A stretch of DNA of 64,000 bases from Synaphobranchus kaupii (Eukaryota; Chordata; Actinopteri; Anguilliformes; Synaphobranchidae), in the NCBI GenBank assembly GCA_029718625.1, contig CM056376.1:118901906-118965905 (forward strand), in the 5' to 3' direction. Each line of letters opens with the position of its first letter. The first letter of the stretch is position 1. The notes under the pieces are model-generated. The model saw only the letters and a list, made by a program, of their open reading frames with translations, ran no database searches and had not been told where the DNA came from. The position numbers were made by a program, and so were the translations under genes. Shown here in pieces: positions 26,692 to 38,879 of this stretch.

Positions 26692-28324
26692 TGCATGCAC
26701 ACACACCATAAAGGAAAAAATAAATACATTTAGAAGTTTAACTGGCCCATCAAGCAGTCGTCTCGTAATTCCATTATTTACCATTACAATCACTTTTGAC
26801 AATTCCATTACCTCAAGAGAGGCTTGCTTGCAATACCAAGAACAGCTGCCCCCACTTGTAATACAGTTCCGGTGTCTTGTGTTCTAAACCTGAGATTTAT
26901 ACATCTTACAATTGTACCCTTGTGGCTTTATTTGTTCTATTTCTACAATTTAATCACTAGGCTTCTTTTCATTTGAATCATAAAATGCTTTTCCTGAATC
27001 ACAAATACATGTGTTTCTTTATGTATTGAACTCAAATTATTGAGAAATATGTGAGGAAAAAAAAAAAAAACATACGCCTGCTTCAATATGTCACTCAACA
27101 TTAAATGTGGTTACTGAGTAGAAGCCTAAGATGTCCATCTGTTCCACCAAACAAGCAGTGATGCAAAATGAAAGCTTTGATTAGAAGAGCTTAAAAATCA
27201 TTATAGGGAATTTTTATTTTTTTGTTTATTGCCCTGTACTTTAAAAAAAAATTAAAAACACTTTTCCCACCATGCCCCTGAAAAACATACACACAAACAC
27301 AAGCAAAGAGGAGGAACTAGCAAACAAACAGCAGATGCAACCCTTCAACATGTGTTGATCAGATGGTGTTCCTTGTAAATAGTAAATGAGATCAACCATT
27401 CAGTTTAGGGGTTAGAAGGAGGAATATTGAAAGCACAGAGATATAATTCTTCTTTCCAGTGCCAGTATTGCATTCACACACATGGTCCTGGAGAAATTCT
27501 TCAGAATTTGAAATTAATAAGTTATACAGAACTGTATCTGGTTTTTATTTCTACTCTTAGTAGATCAATCGCATTATATATGTTATGTTTTCCAAGGTAG
27601 AGTAACACTTGCATGTATTAAAATCCCTCAGCTAGTCAGCTTAATAAGTAATTTAATTCCGCCCATCATGTAATAAAATATAATGTCCCTGAGAGCTTGT
27701 TTCAGTGTTTCTTGGCTGGAGGTCTTTTCCTATTTTCCCTAACCTTCCTGGCCTGGGCCTGATTTCATCAAGGTTGCCTTCACTGACAGCATGCCAGCGC
27801 AGCCTATCCCAGCATCCCCCGGCCAGTTGAGGGAGGCCAGAATTAAAGTAAAATGGGTTCCCAGTTTGTTTGCCACTTCAGACCAGGTGTGTGCCAAAGC
27901 GTATCACGTTTCGGGTTTTGTGCGGCCAGACATAGGGAATCAGCATTGGCTCAGCTCTCCCAGATTCAGAACTCAAGATAAAAAAGAAGAAAAATTGTGA
28001 CAAATTGTTTTGGTTTGGCAATTTAGAGATGCCATATTTGGAAGTGGTCTCATGAAAAGCCTGGTCATGCTGGGGATCATCAAGGTCAGTGTGTTTCTCT
28101 GGTGAAAATACAGGCAGTGGTGAGCCACAGGCTTGGATAGGCACCCACATGGTCGCTAGAAGTAATGATGCTCCATCCACTATTGCTTTGCTGCAGTGTT
28201 AGATTACTGGCAAGCGCTTACAAATAAATACAGAAACTGCTTCTCATTCACACTCGCATTTATTTTTTAAAAGTTTTTAATGCTTTTTCTCTGCATTAAA
28301 ATGCTGCAAACCTTTGTCAACAAC
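26689..28324. other. Unique DNA, no gene seen
   Basis: No supported feature. A GGGCCTGATTT word at about 27756 resembles the Harbinger-type end at 23891, but no partner end was found. A 69-codon frame at 27791-28000 is unrecognised. Confidence 0.5.
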
Positions 28325-29055
28325 CATTGTCAATGCAGGAGAGAGCAAACAAGCACATACTCTCCTTTAAAGCTTGTGATATCAGCCGCCCCTTGTCACA
28401 CCACAGTTCACCAGTCGCACAGACATGAGCTGGAGGAATACCCTTCATGTGAAACTGAACAGGCAAACTTGCAAGCGCCAGATCGACCAACTGGGGTCCC
28501 TGGTGCTTGATGACACTATCGTTCTTTTTTTAATATATAAATTTGGCATTTCCAATCCCACCCAAATTTGGAATGTCCAATGCAAACTATGTACAAGCGT
28601 GCTCATGTACGGCCCCTGCAGCCAACTTGGGAGAGTGAAGACAACTCGCGGTTCTCCTCCAAAACACGTGGTGTCAGCCAGCTGCTTCTTTTCACACCAT
28701 AGCCACAAGATGCGTACGTGCAAAGCAGGGGACGGAGGTGACCCAATCATATGTTTGCGCAGAGAGCAAGCCCGGCCAAAAGGGATTGCTCGAGCAATGA
28801 ACACTACTGTCCCCGCCGGCTGAATCCCTCGCATACATCCCTTGTGCAATGCAAAGGCAATTGTGCGCCACCCGATTAGACTGTCATCCTGGCCTACTGA
28901 AACCCTGCCATCCCTGTGCAACGGTAAAGACAGTCACCTTGCGGGGCTGCCAGGCACGGTCGGCACTGGCGCCGTCCGGATTCGATACCAGCTTCTGTCA
29001 TCTCATCTAGATTCCCGGGCCCATCCATACACTAGAACAGTGCCTTAACAGGATT
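28325..29055 (-). repeat. tRNA-headed SINE, family A, with a second partial copy
   Basis: On the minus strand the head reads A-box-like CTGTTAAGGCACTG (about 29050) then B-box GGTATCGAATCC (about 28980), the two internal RNA polymerase III promoter elements of a tRNA-derived SINE. The long body (about 28520-28960) contains CAATTGTGCGCC and CCATCCCTGTGCAACG segments shared with 35640-35960. A further segment at 28325-28515 aligns with the distal body of the 35.6-kb copy, so two copies appear joined or nested here. Open frames of 132 and 158 codons over this interval are by-products of the repeat. Confidence 0.7.
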
Positions 29056-32000
29056 ATGGGTGCTCAAAGTTAATGAGAAATGTGGATTGCATCTAGCTGC
29101 AATGGCATCATCTGAAAAACTCATTATTGCTACAAATGAGTGTTAATTGCTACATCTCCCAAACTGAAGTCTGTAGCAGCTGAGGGCGGTGGTAACTAAC
29201 CCATTGGCATTGCAGCTTAATGCGGCCAGTTGGACAGTGCAAACCACAGAAATGAAAATGAATACACCTCGTCACCTGCACATAAAACACTATGGCGCAG
29301 TCGCATTCGCAAAAGGAACGTGTACAAAGTACTGAAACCAGGGTGTGAACAATTGTGACATCCTTTTTCCTCAAAATATTTATATTAGCGTAAAACAATA
29401 TACATATTCTCCATTTTTTGGAGTACACAAATCCTCAAAAATAATTCCCCACCACACACCCAACATCCCTGACACAAGAGCAGTCAAGAGAAAGGCCACT
29501 ATCATCCCCTCTGACCCAAGCCGCCCACTCCACCACTACTTTATCTGCTTCCCCCCAGCCAAAGATACCATACCATACAGTGGAGAAGGTCACTCGAGTA
29601 AAAGCACCCAAGAGACAACTTTAGAGAAACCATCGTGGACTGGTCTGCTGTGTGGGAGATTTTTGGTTTTCAGCTCAATTCCCCCAGCAGTAGCATTTAC
29701 CAAATGTGATTGCCTCCTTAAAAAGGGCTCTGTGTGTTGGTGGTTGATGCTTTGAATCTGTGCTTTTGAGCATCTGACGCTTTAATCTATGCTGTTGAAA
29801 TGATAATGACATTCTGAGGGTATTTTGACAGATTTCTGCCGGGGTCACCTTCTCTTTATTGTTTAATTAGTACAGGTGATCCTTGATGTTTCCTTAATTA
29901 AAAATGTAAAGATATGATTAAAACGATGCACACGTTTTCCGGAAAGACTTGAATAATTGCATGTTTATGTTCATTAAAGAATATGCTGTTTAAACATCCA
30001 ACGGGGCCTTTTCTTATTTTTTCTGCAAACAAGCCATAGAATATTGCGAAAGGATCACACTTTTGTGGCATTCAAACAAAAATGTAACCCAGTCAAAAAT
30101 GTAATTTTTCAGAATACTTAAAGCTTGACATTGTACTCTCTTTATCAATGGAATGCAATAGTAAATAATCCAAAAGTCTCTATCTAAGCAGGAAACGTGT
30201 AATTTGTGCTTTTCAATGTAACCTTCAATTAACTGCAGTTTTATTGACTATTTGCTTATATTTTTGCCAAGAGCACCTTCATTTCCAGCTCAGGGCATGC
30301 ATGAGAATCCACAAAGTGTGATCCAGTGGCAGTGGATCTGTTAAAAGTGAGATCATTCAGCAGAGAGATCCAATATGGTTGCAATGTAAAAAAGAGTAAT
30401 TGGAACCTAGCCGGCTTAAGTGGCAAACAGGTTTTTTTTTTTTCTGTTCCTGGAGATTTAAATCTGTGGTTTGAATAGTAGAAAGACATCCAAGATCTTT
30501 CCATTTCTAGCTGCTCTTCTCTTTTTTGCATTTAAATGGGATGTGATCTCTGAGGAAATAGTTATGATTTTAATGACAGTCTCCGTTCATTAAAACTCTC
30601 GTTCTTCCCTCACGTCCTCGTGGGGACCCTCCGCACTCTAGACGGATCAAATGCGAGCAAGCCTGTCAGTTCAATTACCCCTTGCCCGGGCTAAGGATAG
30701 GCCCGATTAGGGACTGTTGCCTTCAGTGTGGCCCTGTAATCCTGCCTGTGTGAGCTCAGCCCAGGTGTCTTGCTGGGACAGGGGAAAAGGCTGAATTTGG
30801 TTTATGTGACGTCTTTTGGTCTCGTGAAAGCATAATATCCGTGATTACCGTCAACTTATGTGCACCCTCTCCCATGTGCTGGGCAGAACAGCTTGCAAGG
30901 TAAGGAACATAATAAACAGGTAACAGAGTGAAATGCACAGCATGCCTACCAGAACACAAGATCTGTTTTTTGTTTTTTTGGTGAACAAACTGTACTTTGT
31001 GCATGGTTCTGGTCATGTTAGTTCTAGGGGTGAGATGTGTGGAATAATTAAAAAATAAGCTCAAAGCAGGGGCTCGTTGTAGCAAAGATAATGATTATAT
31101 TTTTATTATTTTTTATTCTGCAAAGTTCAACTCCCCAGCACGATGATGCAAGCGGATGGCCCCTTAATTATCAGAGTAACAAGGAAATAGAGCCATTGTT
31201 CTTCACATTTATGAGCTTCATTAATGTTAACTAAACAGCCACTATCAAAGAGAATATATGATTACCCATCAAACATATGTGGCAATAATGATGCACGAAA
31301 ACACCTTCATTCATTTGCCCCTTTCGATTTAGAAAATTATGTGCGTTGAGCTGATTGCAAACACAGCACTGATCTATTATTCATACATGTGTGATTTGCA
31401 TTTCTGAGCAGTCTTTAGGGTTGCAAACGTGTTCTTTTTCTAAATAAATACAAGCAGCAGATTTCCTCTTAACCTGAGGGGTGCCAAAGAGGCATCTGAA
31501 GAATGGAAAGAAAGAAATAAATAAGGAGGCGACAACATTTGATTAGAGACTAATAGCAAATTTCTTTCTTTCCGGAGCTTTCACATTTCAAATTTTGGAG
31601 CGATATGAAAATAGGAGAAGCAGTAACTGTGTCATACATTAGGAAGTCAAAGCACTCTGCATGGTTTTCAGAAAAATCTGTGCATTCATTGTGTAATTAG
31701 GACCCAAATGTTAATGAATTATGCTAATTTGAGCAATTAGCATATGCTATTGAAGGCAACCATAGGCCCTTGATTCCCATATGGGTTCCATACCAAACCT
31801 ATAGAGTGTGCCGGTGTGAAAATGGGAACTGACTGTGTTCGGAAGCAGCATTCTAATTACCTCACACTCTCCCGTTTGCTCGCATCGCCGCCGTTGTCAG
31901 CGCTCTCAGGTGGCGGGCGGGACCCCCTGCTCCTCGAGGTTCTTTGGATCACAATCCCGCGTAAACAAAAGGGGAGGGCGTCGCTTTGAGGCTCAGATTC

Positions 32001-32478
32001 CAAAGCAGGTGGGATGCTGAGCGCGCCAGTGCGATGGCAAACACGGACTCCAGCGCTCCAGCCGTTTCTTCCTCTTTGTTTTGTTCAAGATTGAAAATCG
32101 TGAATTGAATGGCCTTTCTTTGAAAGCCATTGTTCAAGTGCCGCTGTGCATGTATGTCTTGTGAACATTTAATTAAACTGGGGAGTGGGTTGTTTACATC
32201 GGAACATTAATAGTTGCATAAGAATGCATTATTATAAAAACACTAAAAATGAGGGTTGGGCCAAAGTGCTAAGTAAGAATTTAAAGTAGCATTTTTTATT
32301 GGATGAACACACCAGATTAAAGTACAGTATAAATCCACTTTGTATTTTGCACTAATTCATTTTTTAGACAACAAGATATACAAATACAGAGATAGAGAAA
32401 AAAAGGAATACATGTGGTGCCATTACATATTTAAATTACATATCATACATCACCTGGGGAGGGAGGGACTTCAGCTGG
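29056..32478. other. Gene-free stretch with candidate conserved non-coding blocks
   Basis: No gene or repeat array. Blocks at about 30590-30780 and 31310-31800 are complex, unique-looking and rich in homeodomain and POU-type words. Both are listed separately as observations. A 136-codon frame at 29345-29755 has no recognisable domain. Confidence 0.45.
31721..31743. promoter_or_regulatory. Inverted POU/homeodomain-type motif pair
   Basis: ATGCTAAT and its exact reverse complement ATTAGCAT are separated by 7 bases (TTGAGCA). Each half resembles an octamer/homeodomain site. It lies in the middle of a 450-bp complex AT-rich block with further TAATTA-like words, so an enhancer function is plausible but inferred. 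Confidence 0.35.
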
Positions 32479-32891
32479 CTGGACATCCATGTCTCATCAC
32501 CAGCGCCCCCTCTGGACATCCATGTCTCATCACCAGCGCCCCCTCTGGACATCCATGTCTCATCACCAGCGCCCCCTCTGGACATCAATGTCTCATCACC
32601 AGCCTGGACATCCATGTCTCATCACCAGCGCCCCCTCTGGTCATCCATGTCTCATCACCAGCCTGGACATCCATGTCTCATCACCAGCGCCCCCTCTGGA
32701 CATCCATGTCTCATCACCAGCCTGGACATCCATGTCTCATCACCAGCCTGGACATCCATGTCTCATCACCAGCGCCCCCTCTGGACATCCATGTCTCATC
32801 ACCAGCGCCCCCTCTGGACATCCATGTCTCATCACCAGCCTGGACATCCATGTCTCATCACCAGCCTGGACATCCATGTCTCATCACCAGC
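32479..32891. repeat. Minisatellite of 14 units in two lengths (33 and 26 bp)
   Basis: Each unit begins CTGGACATCCATGTCTCATC and continues ACCAGC. Long units (33 bp) then carry GCCCCCT; short units (26 bp) lack these 7 bases. The order is LLLSLSLSSLLSSS, seven of each, exactly filling 32479-32891. Only two substitutions in the shared core were seen (CATCAATG in unit 4, GGTCATCC in unit 6), so homogenisation is recent. Because 33 and 26 differ modulo 3, all three forward frames stay open and give long false open frames (191, 150 and 113 codons). The extra 7 bases complete AGGGGGCGCTGG on the minus strand. Confidence 0.97.
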
Positions 32892-33971
32892 CTGGCCATC
32901 TCATCTGGACAATAAAACATCCAAAGCTGAACACAGTTTGACTTCACATATTTAAGAGATGAACACATGCTTGTTGCCACTCCTGACTAATCATGAGAAA
33001 TTAATTGGACCTTCAAAATTATGAGGAAAATAGGGTTAAAAAAAATTACTCAAAATTTGTGGATTACTCATTGGATTAATTTGAAATTCAAAACCATTTC
33101 CAGAGTTGAACAGGCTCTTCAATTAACTGTTAATTTTCCTCTGTGCCACATAAACTACGTGTCTTTGAAACAGCACTCCAAAAAAAAAAAAAAAAACTTA
33201 AAATACTGCTGCTCCTCTGTCAGATTATTTGGACGCAATCGGACTGCCATGGTAATGCATTCATTACCTGAGCTATGAAGATATTACAAGGGAGGCAATA
33301 TAATCCGCAATGCAAACTGTGCATGCCAATACATGTACTGTGAGTGCCAACATCTTGAAATATCTCAAGTAAGCAAATTTGAGCTTGATATTTATCTTTG
33401 CCACAGGGCATCCTTTGTTTTCACCCTTTAAAGCTTTACATTCGGATTAAAATTTGGTTTACCTCACACGGATGAGAGGGGTCAGTGCAGAAAGCATTAG
33501 ATACAAATAAAGAAGAACAATTCATTCCGCGTTCAGGTTTGAATAAAGCGTAGAAACTAAGCAGAAAAATTGTAATCCTTGGAAGTGAGGAGAAAGGCAA
33601 TTGTTTGATGAAAGGAAGAATGGACGAGTTTTCACACAAGGCCCGATTAAAGGCATCACAGAACAGGTTTTATGAATAAAAATCACATTTTGCATAGAAT
33701 AAGGAAAAAGAGGTAATGTGGTACGCGTTGACGTATTCGGGGGAAACTACTAGAAGCAATAAAATTACTCCAAGAGCCGGGATGCAGAGAAAAATATAAC
33801 AGGAGTGAAAACGGGCCCTCCAGTGCAGTGAGTGGGTCACGAGCAGAGGGAGAGCCCCTGCTGGAAAGCTAATAAGGGTGATCAGCAAGGTCAAGTGTAG
33901 AATGTGAGCTATATTAGATGCAACAATGACCCAAGCCGAGAAGAGGCTGAGCAGCAGAAACTAACCAAGCC
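32892..33971. other. Unique DNA, no gene seen
   Basis: Begins with a degenerate remnant of the minisatellite unit (CTGGCCATCTCATCTGGAC). A poly-A run occurs at about 33180-33197. Nothing else was recognised. Confidence 0.55.
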
Positions 33972-33975
33972 TTAA

Positions 33976-34482
33976 AGAGATACTGCAGAGCCTTTTCTAA
34001 GGCCTTTTTTACCGCTTCAATTTGAACTGGAACTCGTGAGTAGGTGTGGTCATATGGCGATGATGCCACAAAGTCATATTATGAATATTCATACGGTCAA
34101 GGAGTGAAAGGTTGTGTCGATATAAGTCGTAATATTAATGTTAGCAGTAATACAAAGCAATTCACATTTGAACTTGGACTAGCTAGTTAGCAGTACAAGG
34201 GTCTCATTCTCAAGAGGAAAACAAAACCTTTGGTCTCTGATTTTATACCACGTGCCCAGCCGAGACCACCCTAGGATCACCTCAACTCCACCCATTTTTA
34301 TGTTAAGGATCTCGTGACGTCACATACCCCCGGAAACCAGCGTATCAGAAACCAGAAACTCAGAAAACACCCATTTTGACTAAACATGAGATTTTCTGAC
34401 AAAAACAGTTGTGTATGATCATAATCTAACCGAAAACATCGGTTTTCAAGGGGAAAAGTCGGTTTTTGACTGCAGTATCACT
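33976..34482. mobile_element. TTAA-flanked MITE, 507 bp
   Basis: Left end AGAGATACTGCAG (33976-33988) pairs with right end CTGCAGTATCACT (34470-34482), 12 of 13 bases. TTAA flanks both sides (33972-33975 and 34483-34486). There is no transposase frame. The TTAA target suggests piggyBac- or Kolobok-type mobilisation in trans. It is not the same family as the 9.5-kb element, since the ends differ. Confidence 0.85.
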
Positions 34483-34486
34483 TTAA

Positions 34487-35639
34487 GACATAAAGAGAAG
34501 TTGTACACACAGAGCAGAGCCAATCTGACACGGAATCAAAAGGGAATATTAAGAAGAGACGGCTGAATTACGTCCTTCACGGGTTTTTAAAATTATTTTA
34601 AAGATCCAGAATTCGGTTGAGTAGAATGTGCATCGCATTTTATTTCCAGAGGATGTGTGAAGAAGCTGAAACAAAGGAGACGGTAAAGAGTTAGAAAATG
34701 AAGAGAATGAGATCTGGGAAAACAGCTTGGTGCACGATCCCTAAGGCAGGTGGTGTTTTATAGTCTTGTTTTACATGCAGTGTGTTAGGTCTGCCTCACT
34801 TAGTTCAGTCTTAGCCAGATTTATATCTTCAATTTACAGTGTACCTGATCATAACCATTGGATTAAGTAAGATGACTACAGTATGCCCCCCTAACTACAG
34901 GTATAGGAACATTGCTTCTTACCCACTTGCCCAATAAGTAATGAGAAATACCTGTGGTGTGGTGGCTGCACAAGTTAATTACCTTTTTATTGCTTGGTTT
35001 TTATGAATATATTATCTCAGTTGTGAGCACAGATATTACTAGACCTGCTGTAGGTTTAAGTCAGAAAAGGAAGAGACAACAGTAAAGTTAGGAAACCCTT
35101 CACATGGAAATCTGCTTTACTTATCTAAATAAAAGTACGTAGTGCATCCACGACTAATCTCTGTGCAGTAAATCTTTTCTTTCACTGTGTGCTAGTGCAG
35201 TGCAGGTCAGTCTAGCTGCAGCTCATTTTAACAGTTCCCCAGAACCTTGGTATCTATGGACTCCTGCTTAAATATCCTCAAAGTCACAGCTTTCCCCCAA
35301 AAGACTCATTTGAAGATATATTTTCCCAATAAAGATTACTTTCTCAAAGTCTCTAAAAGTGGACACAATAAAGAATCTTCCTCTGGGTCTATACTGATCT
35401 TTAGAGAGCCATATTTCTTATATCGTTTTTGAGGGCAGAACTTATAGCTGTATTTTCAGGGAAGGTTACAATCACACCAGGTGGCACCTTTTTTTTTTTA
35501 GCGCAGCATCTATTAAGAGCTCATTTTTACATAAACCTTTTTGTGATTTAAAGAGTTTTTTTTTTACTCTTCATTTACTGACATAACCTTGGGGGTTTTT
35601 GTAAATCAAACCGGTTTAAAGTATAGACTTTAGAGGGTT
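34487..35639. other. Unique DNA, no gene seen
   Basis: AT-rich, with several T-runs between 35490 and 35570. No element or gene was recognised. Confidence 0.55.
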
Positions 35640-35970
35640 ATTAACATCTTATTAAGGCACTGTTCGAGTGCATGGATTGGGCCCCATGGCCTGATATTGA
35701 ATCCAGGCAATGACAGTACCGACTGTGACTGGTAGCCCAGCAGGGCGACACACAATTGACCTGTAGCATCGCACAGGGATGGGAGGGTTTCAGTCGGCCC
35801 CCATTGCAGAATATCATCGCTCACTAGCGACTCCTTCTGGTCGATCAGTCATTTGCAATTGGATCTAAAGACACGTCTGTGTGAGCACGACGTGAACTGC
35901 GGCGGTGACTTCACATGCTTTGGAAAAGAGTGCATGCTTGTGTACACTCTCCTGCACCAATAGTGGTGGT
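35640..35970 (+). repeat. tRNA-headed SINE, family A, sense copy
   Basis: The head holds an A-box-like TATTAAGGCACTGTTCGAG (about 35650) and a degenerate B-box GATATTGAATCC (about 35692). The body follows with GACTGTGACTGG, CACACAATTGACC, GCACAGGGATGGGAGGG and CTAGCGACTCCTTCTGGTCG, segments also present inverted at 28.3-29.1 kb. It ends near the CA array, a common position for a SINE tail. It is a clearer guide to the family than the other copies because it is continuous. Confidence 0.75.
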
Positions 35971-35986
35971 TGCAGCAATGAGTTCC

Positions 35987-36013
35987 ACACACACACACAC
36001 ACACACACACACA
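35987..36013. repeat. (CA)n microsatellite
   Basis: About 13 CA units directly after the SINE body. Confidence 0.95.
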
Positions 36014-38879
36014 ATTGGGCATTTCAATTTAGGGAGCATAAAAAAAAGAATTATATATTAAACAATATTATAATACCATATACTGAAAAAGGACAATTAG
36101 GAAATGAAATCTGATGGGGATATAATTGATAAAATTAAATCATAGTAAATCAGAGGATGTAGTAAATCAGAGCGGTGACATTGAAATACAAATGCATAAT
36201 AATATGCAGTAAAGGCATTAAGTACATAATTAAATAAATAAATATGTATCATAATATTTGGGCTGGGGAGTTTGTTTGGCACTCATTAAGCGCTCTGCCA
36301 GAGCCAAGGCCTGGCTCCCTGGACAGCGAGGCCTCTCTGCACTGTCTGTGCTCATTTGCACATGGTCCTTTTCCCTGGACATATTCTTAATTCACATTTG
36401 AATTTAGGTCACACTCATCTGGGCCCCTGTCCAAAAGCCAAACCCCAGTGGATCCTGTTGGAAGGAGGTCGGTGTGTGTGTGCGCCTGTGTCCGTCAATG
36501 TGTTCATACGCACACGCGTTTGTGTGCGTGGGAGGGTCCAGCTTTCGGGCTCTGGGAGAAAATAGGCCGTTCTGATAAACATGTCCTGCATGCTGCAGTC
36601 CATATGCGGGGTGTTTTAGAGTAAAACTGGGCACTTTCTTTTTGTTTTTTTATGTCATGTCAGTGATTGACCCAATGTATGTAGCCAAACACAATTACGA
36701 GAATTAAAAAAAATCTAAATCAATTTTTCTTGCAAAGGCACCGTACTAGGTATGTACTGCAGCATTATATATATTTTTAAAACTTACAAGCCTAATGTGA
36801 CACAGTGGCAGTGGGAATGGCAATAGGATGAACAAAACATCCAACTGAAAAAATTACCAAGGTGTTTAGAGAAATGCTAGCATCTTGCATTGCACTAGTG
36901 AGCCTTTAAACTTCAGTCACCATGTCGACCCCCTGTCACAACAGACAGGTAAGGCAAAGGGACAGCTCTGCGATACGAAGTAGACGGGATGCAACTCAGA
37001 AACCATGCACTCATCGACGGAGGAGGAGCTTGTGAATGCAGGCAATATTCACTGTAATGATGTATGGCGGCCTTACAGCTTTTACATGTGTGAGAAATAT
37101 CAGGATAATTAGAAGTGATACTGAGGTATATACCTGGACTTTTTCTGTGACATGTCAGGTTAATTTATTACTGTTAAAAGGGTGAATGGTTTGTAAATAT
37201 AATAAAATGGCTCACCTTTGTGTAACAATACAAGTTCAACTATTGCTCCGCCTACATACAGTAAACAGGCTACCTTGCTTGTGTATCATGATGAATATAA
37301 ATATATCAATTTTTGTTTTACAATGACATTAAATATATCATTTTTGTTGTGATATCTGCCTGTGAACGCAGTATATTCAACAAATTATTTTCATAATCAC
37401 TTTGAAGTACTTTGGAAAAATTATTAATATTGTCCTGAGATTATGTTTATCGTGGCGAATTGTTGAGATCCCTTAAATAAAAAATAAAAAACACTTTATC
37501 ATGTGTTTGCACCAACACTACACCCTCAAATGACCCATTAAGTCCCTGGACTACCATGCATATAAACACTGAAATGAATGAATACCATGGCACTTACCAC
37601 TACTCTAATATTTTTAAAATAATCTGTATCTTGTGATTGATATCTGTCACTAAAACTTAAATAGACAAGCACACAAAGGAGCAGAAATTATGAAATCATA
37701 TATTGGCTTCATATACTCTTCCAGGATGTTGTGTATTATATTACATATCAGAATATATACTATTCTTGGCAAAAATCATTGGTTCAGATAATTTATGTGA
37801 CTATGAGTAAATTCAGGGGTAATTCACTTCTCAGTTCTTCTCTGTGGACTGTGGTGATGGCATATGAAAATTGACTGAGCCTTGAAACATCATTTGTGTT
37901 AATTTTCTACAATATGAATGGAATTCATCATCTTTGTCACACGTTTGGCATCCTGTGTGGATCTGTACAAATGCACTTCACAAACTCTCAGTTCATATAT
38001 AATACTGGCAGATGAATTTAGTTTTTCCACCAGTCTCGCTTACAACCTGCGAGAGTTTCCCCCCATTTTGTTCTTTACTCATGAAAAACAGCCCACTGTA
38101 AAGAACAGAGGCTGCCAAAAGGGTGAATTCAGCACAAGCAAGTGCTCTCCTTCTCCACGCGTGTTGTTCAGCACATAAAATCCAAACTTTCATTTCAAAT
38201 GTATAGGCTAAGGGCCTTTAATCACCGGCTATATATCAGTAACACTTTAAAACTGTTCTTTTCCATGCGAAAGCTAACAAAACCAGCATTTTACAGGATG
38301 AAGTCAACCTTCTTTGAGAGTGGCTTTGTTACTTTACTTTCCAGTGGCCATTGGGGAACAATTTCTGAGACGGACCTCGCTGGCACTTTCTTCGAGGACC
38401 CTGCTTTTATTTCCTTTCATTTTGAGCTAGATGAGAGCACATCAGTAAAAGACACAAGATCCTGTGGCGCTGTTTCCAAAATTGTTTCATTTTAGAATTT
38501 CCGCCCCGTCCATTCGCGTGTCAGATGGGAATCAGACACACCATAAAGTCCACATTTTTATGGTATTTGAGGATTAAGTAAGATGCTTCAATCTAGCAGA
38601 ATCTCCCAGCACTCAAGAACTCCATTAATCACAAAATTAAAATAAATAAATTAAGAGGCGCAGTCTTGAGCAGCGGCTGAAGCAGCTGCATCATTACAAA
38701 CGTTCCTGGGAGACCAAATTAAGGCTCAGAATGTATATCTAATATACTATCCCACTAATGATACGCGTTAAAAGAGGGAATGTGTAGGCACAGCTTAAAA
38801 ATTACATGGGTCATTACAACAAATTGAAACCAAGATTTATCTGCCACCATCAAGCGCATAATTTGTTTTACCCGGTAAT
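36014..38879. other. Unique DNA, no gene seen
   Basis: Includes an impure GTGTGTGCGC region near 36470-36530. Frames at 37918-38178 and 38142-38495 (86 and 117 codons) overlap in different phases and have no recognised domain. Confidence 0.45.

Noticed and set aside
28425..28921. 132- and 158-codon frames on opposite strands
   Set aside because: Both lie within the SINE body and are not conserved coding sequence.
32479..32891. CRISPR-like array
   Set aside because: Units are contiguous with either no spacer or the same 7-bp insertion; there are no unique spacers and the genome is a vertebrate one. It is a minisatellite.
32340..32955. Open frames of 191, 150 and 113 codons
   Set aside because: All three are translations of the same minisatellite in different phases; none is a protein gene.
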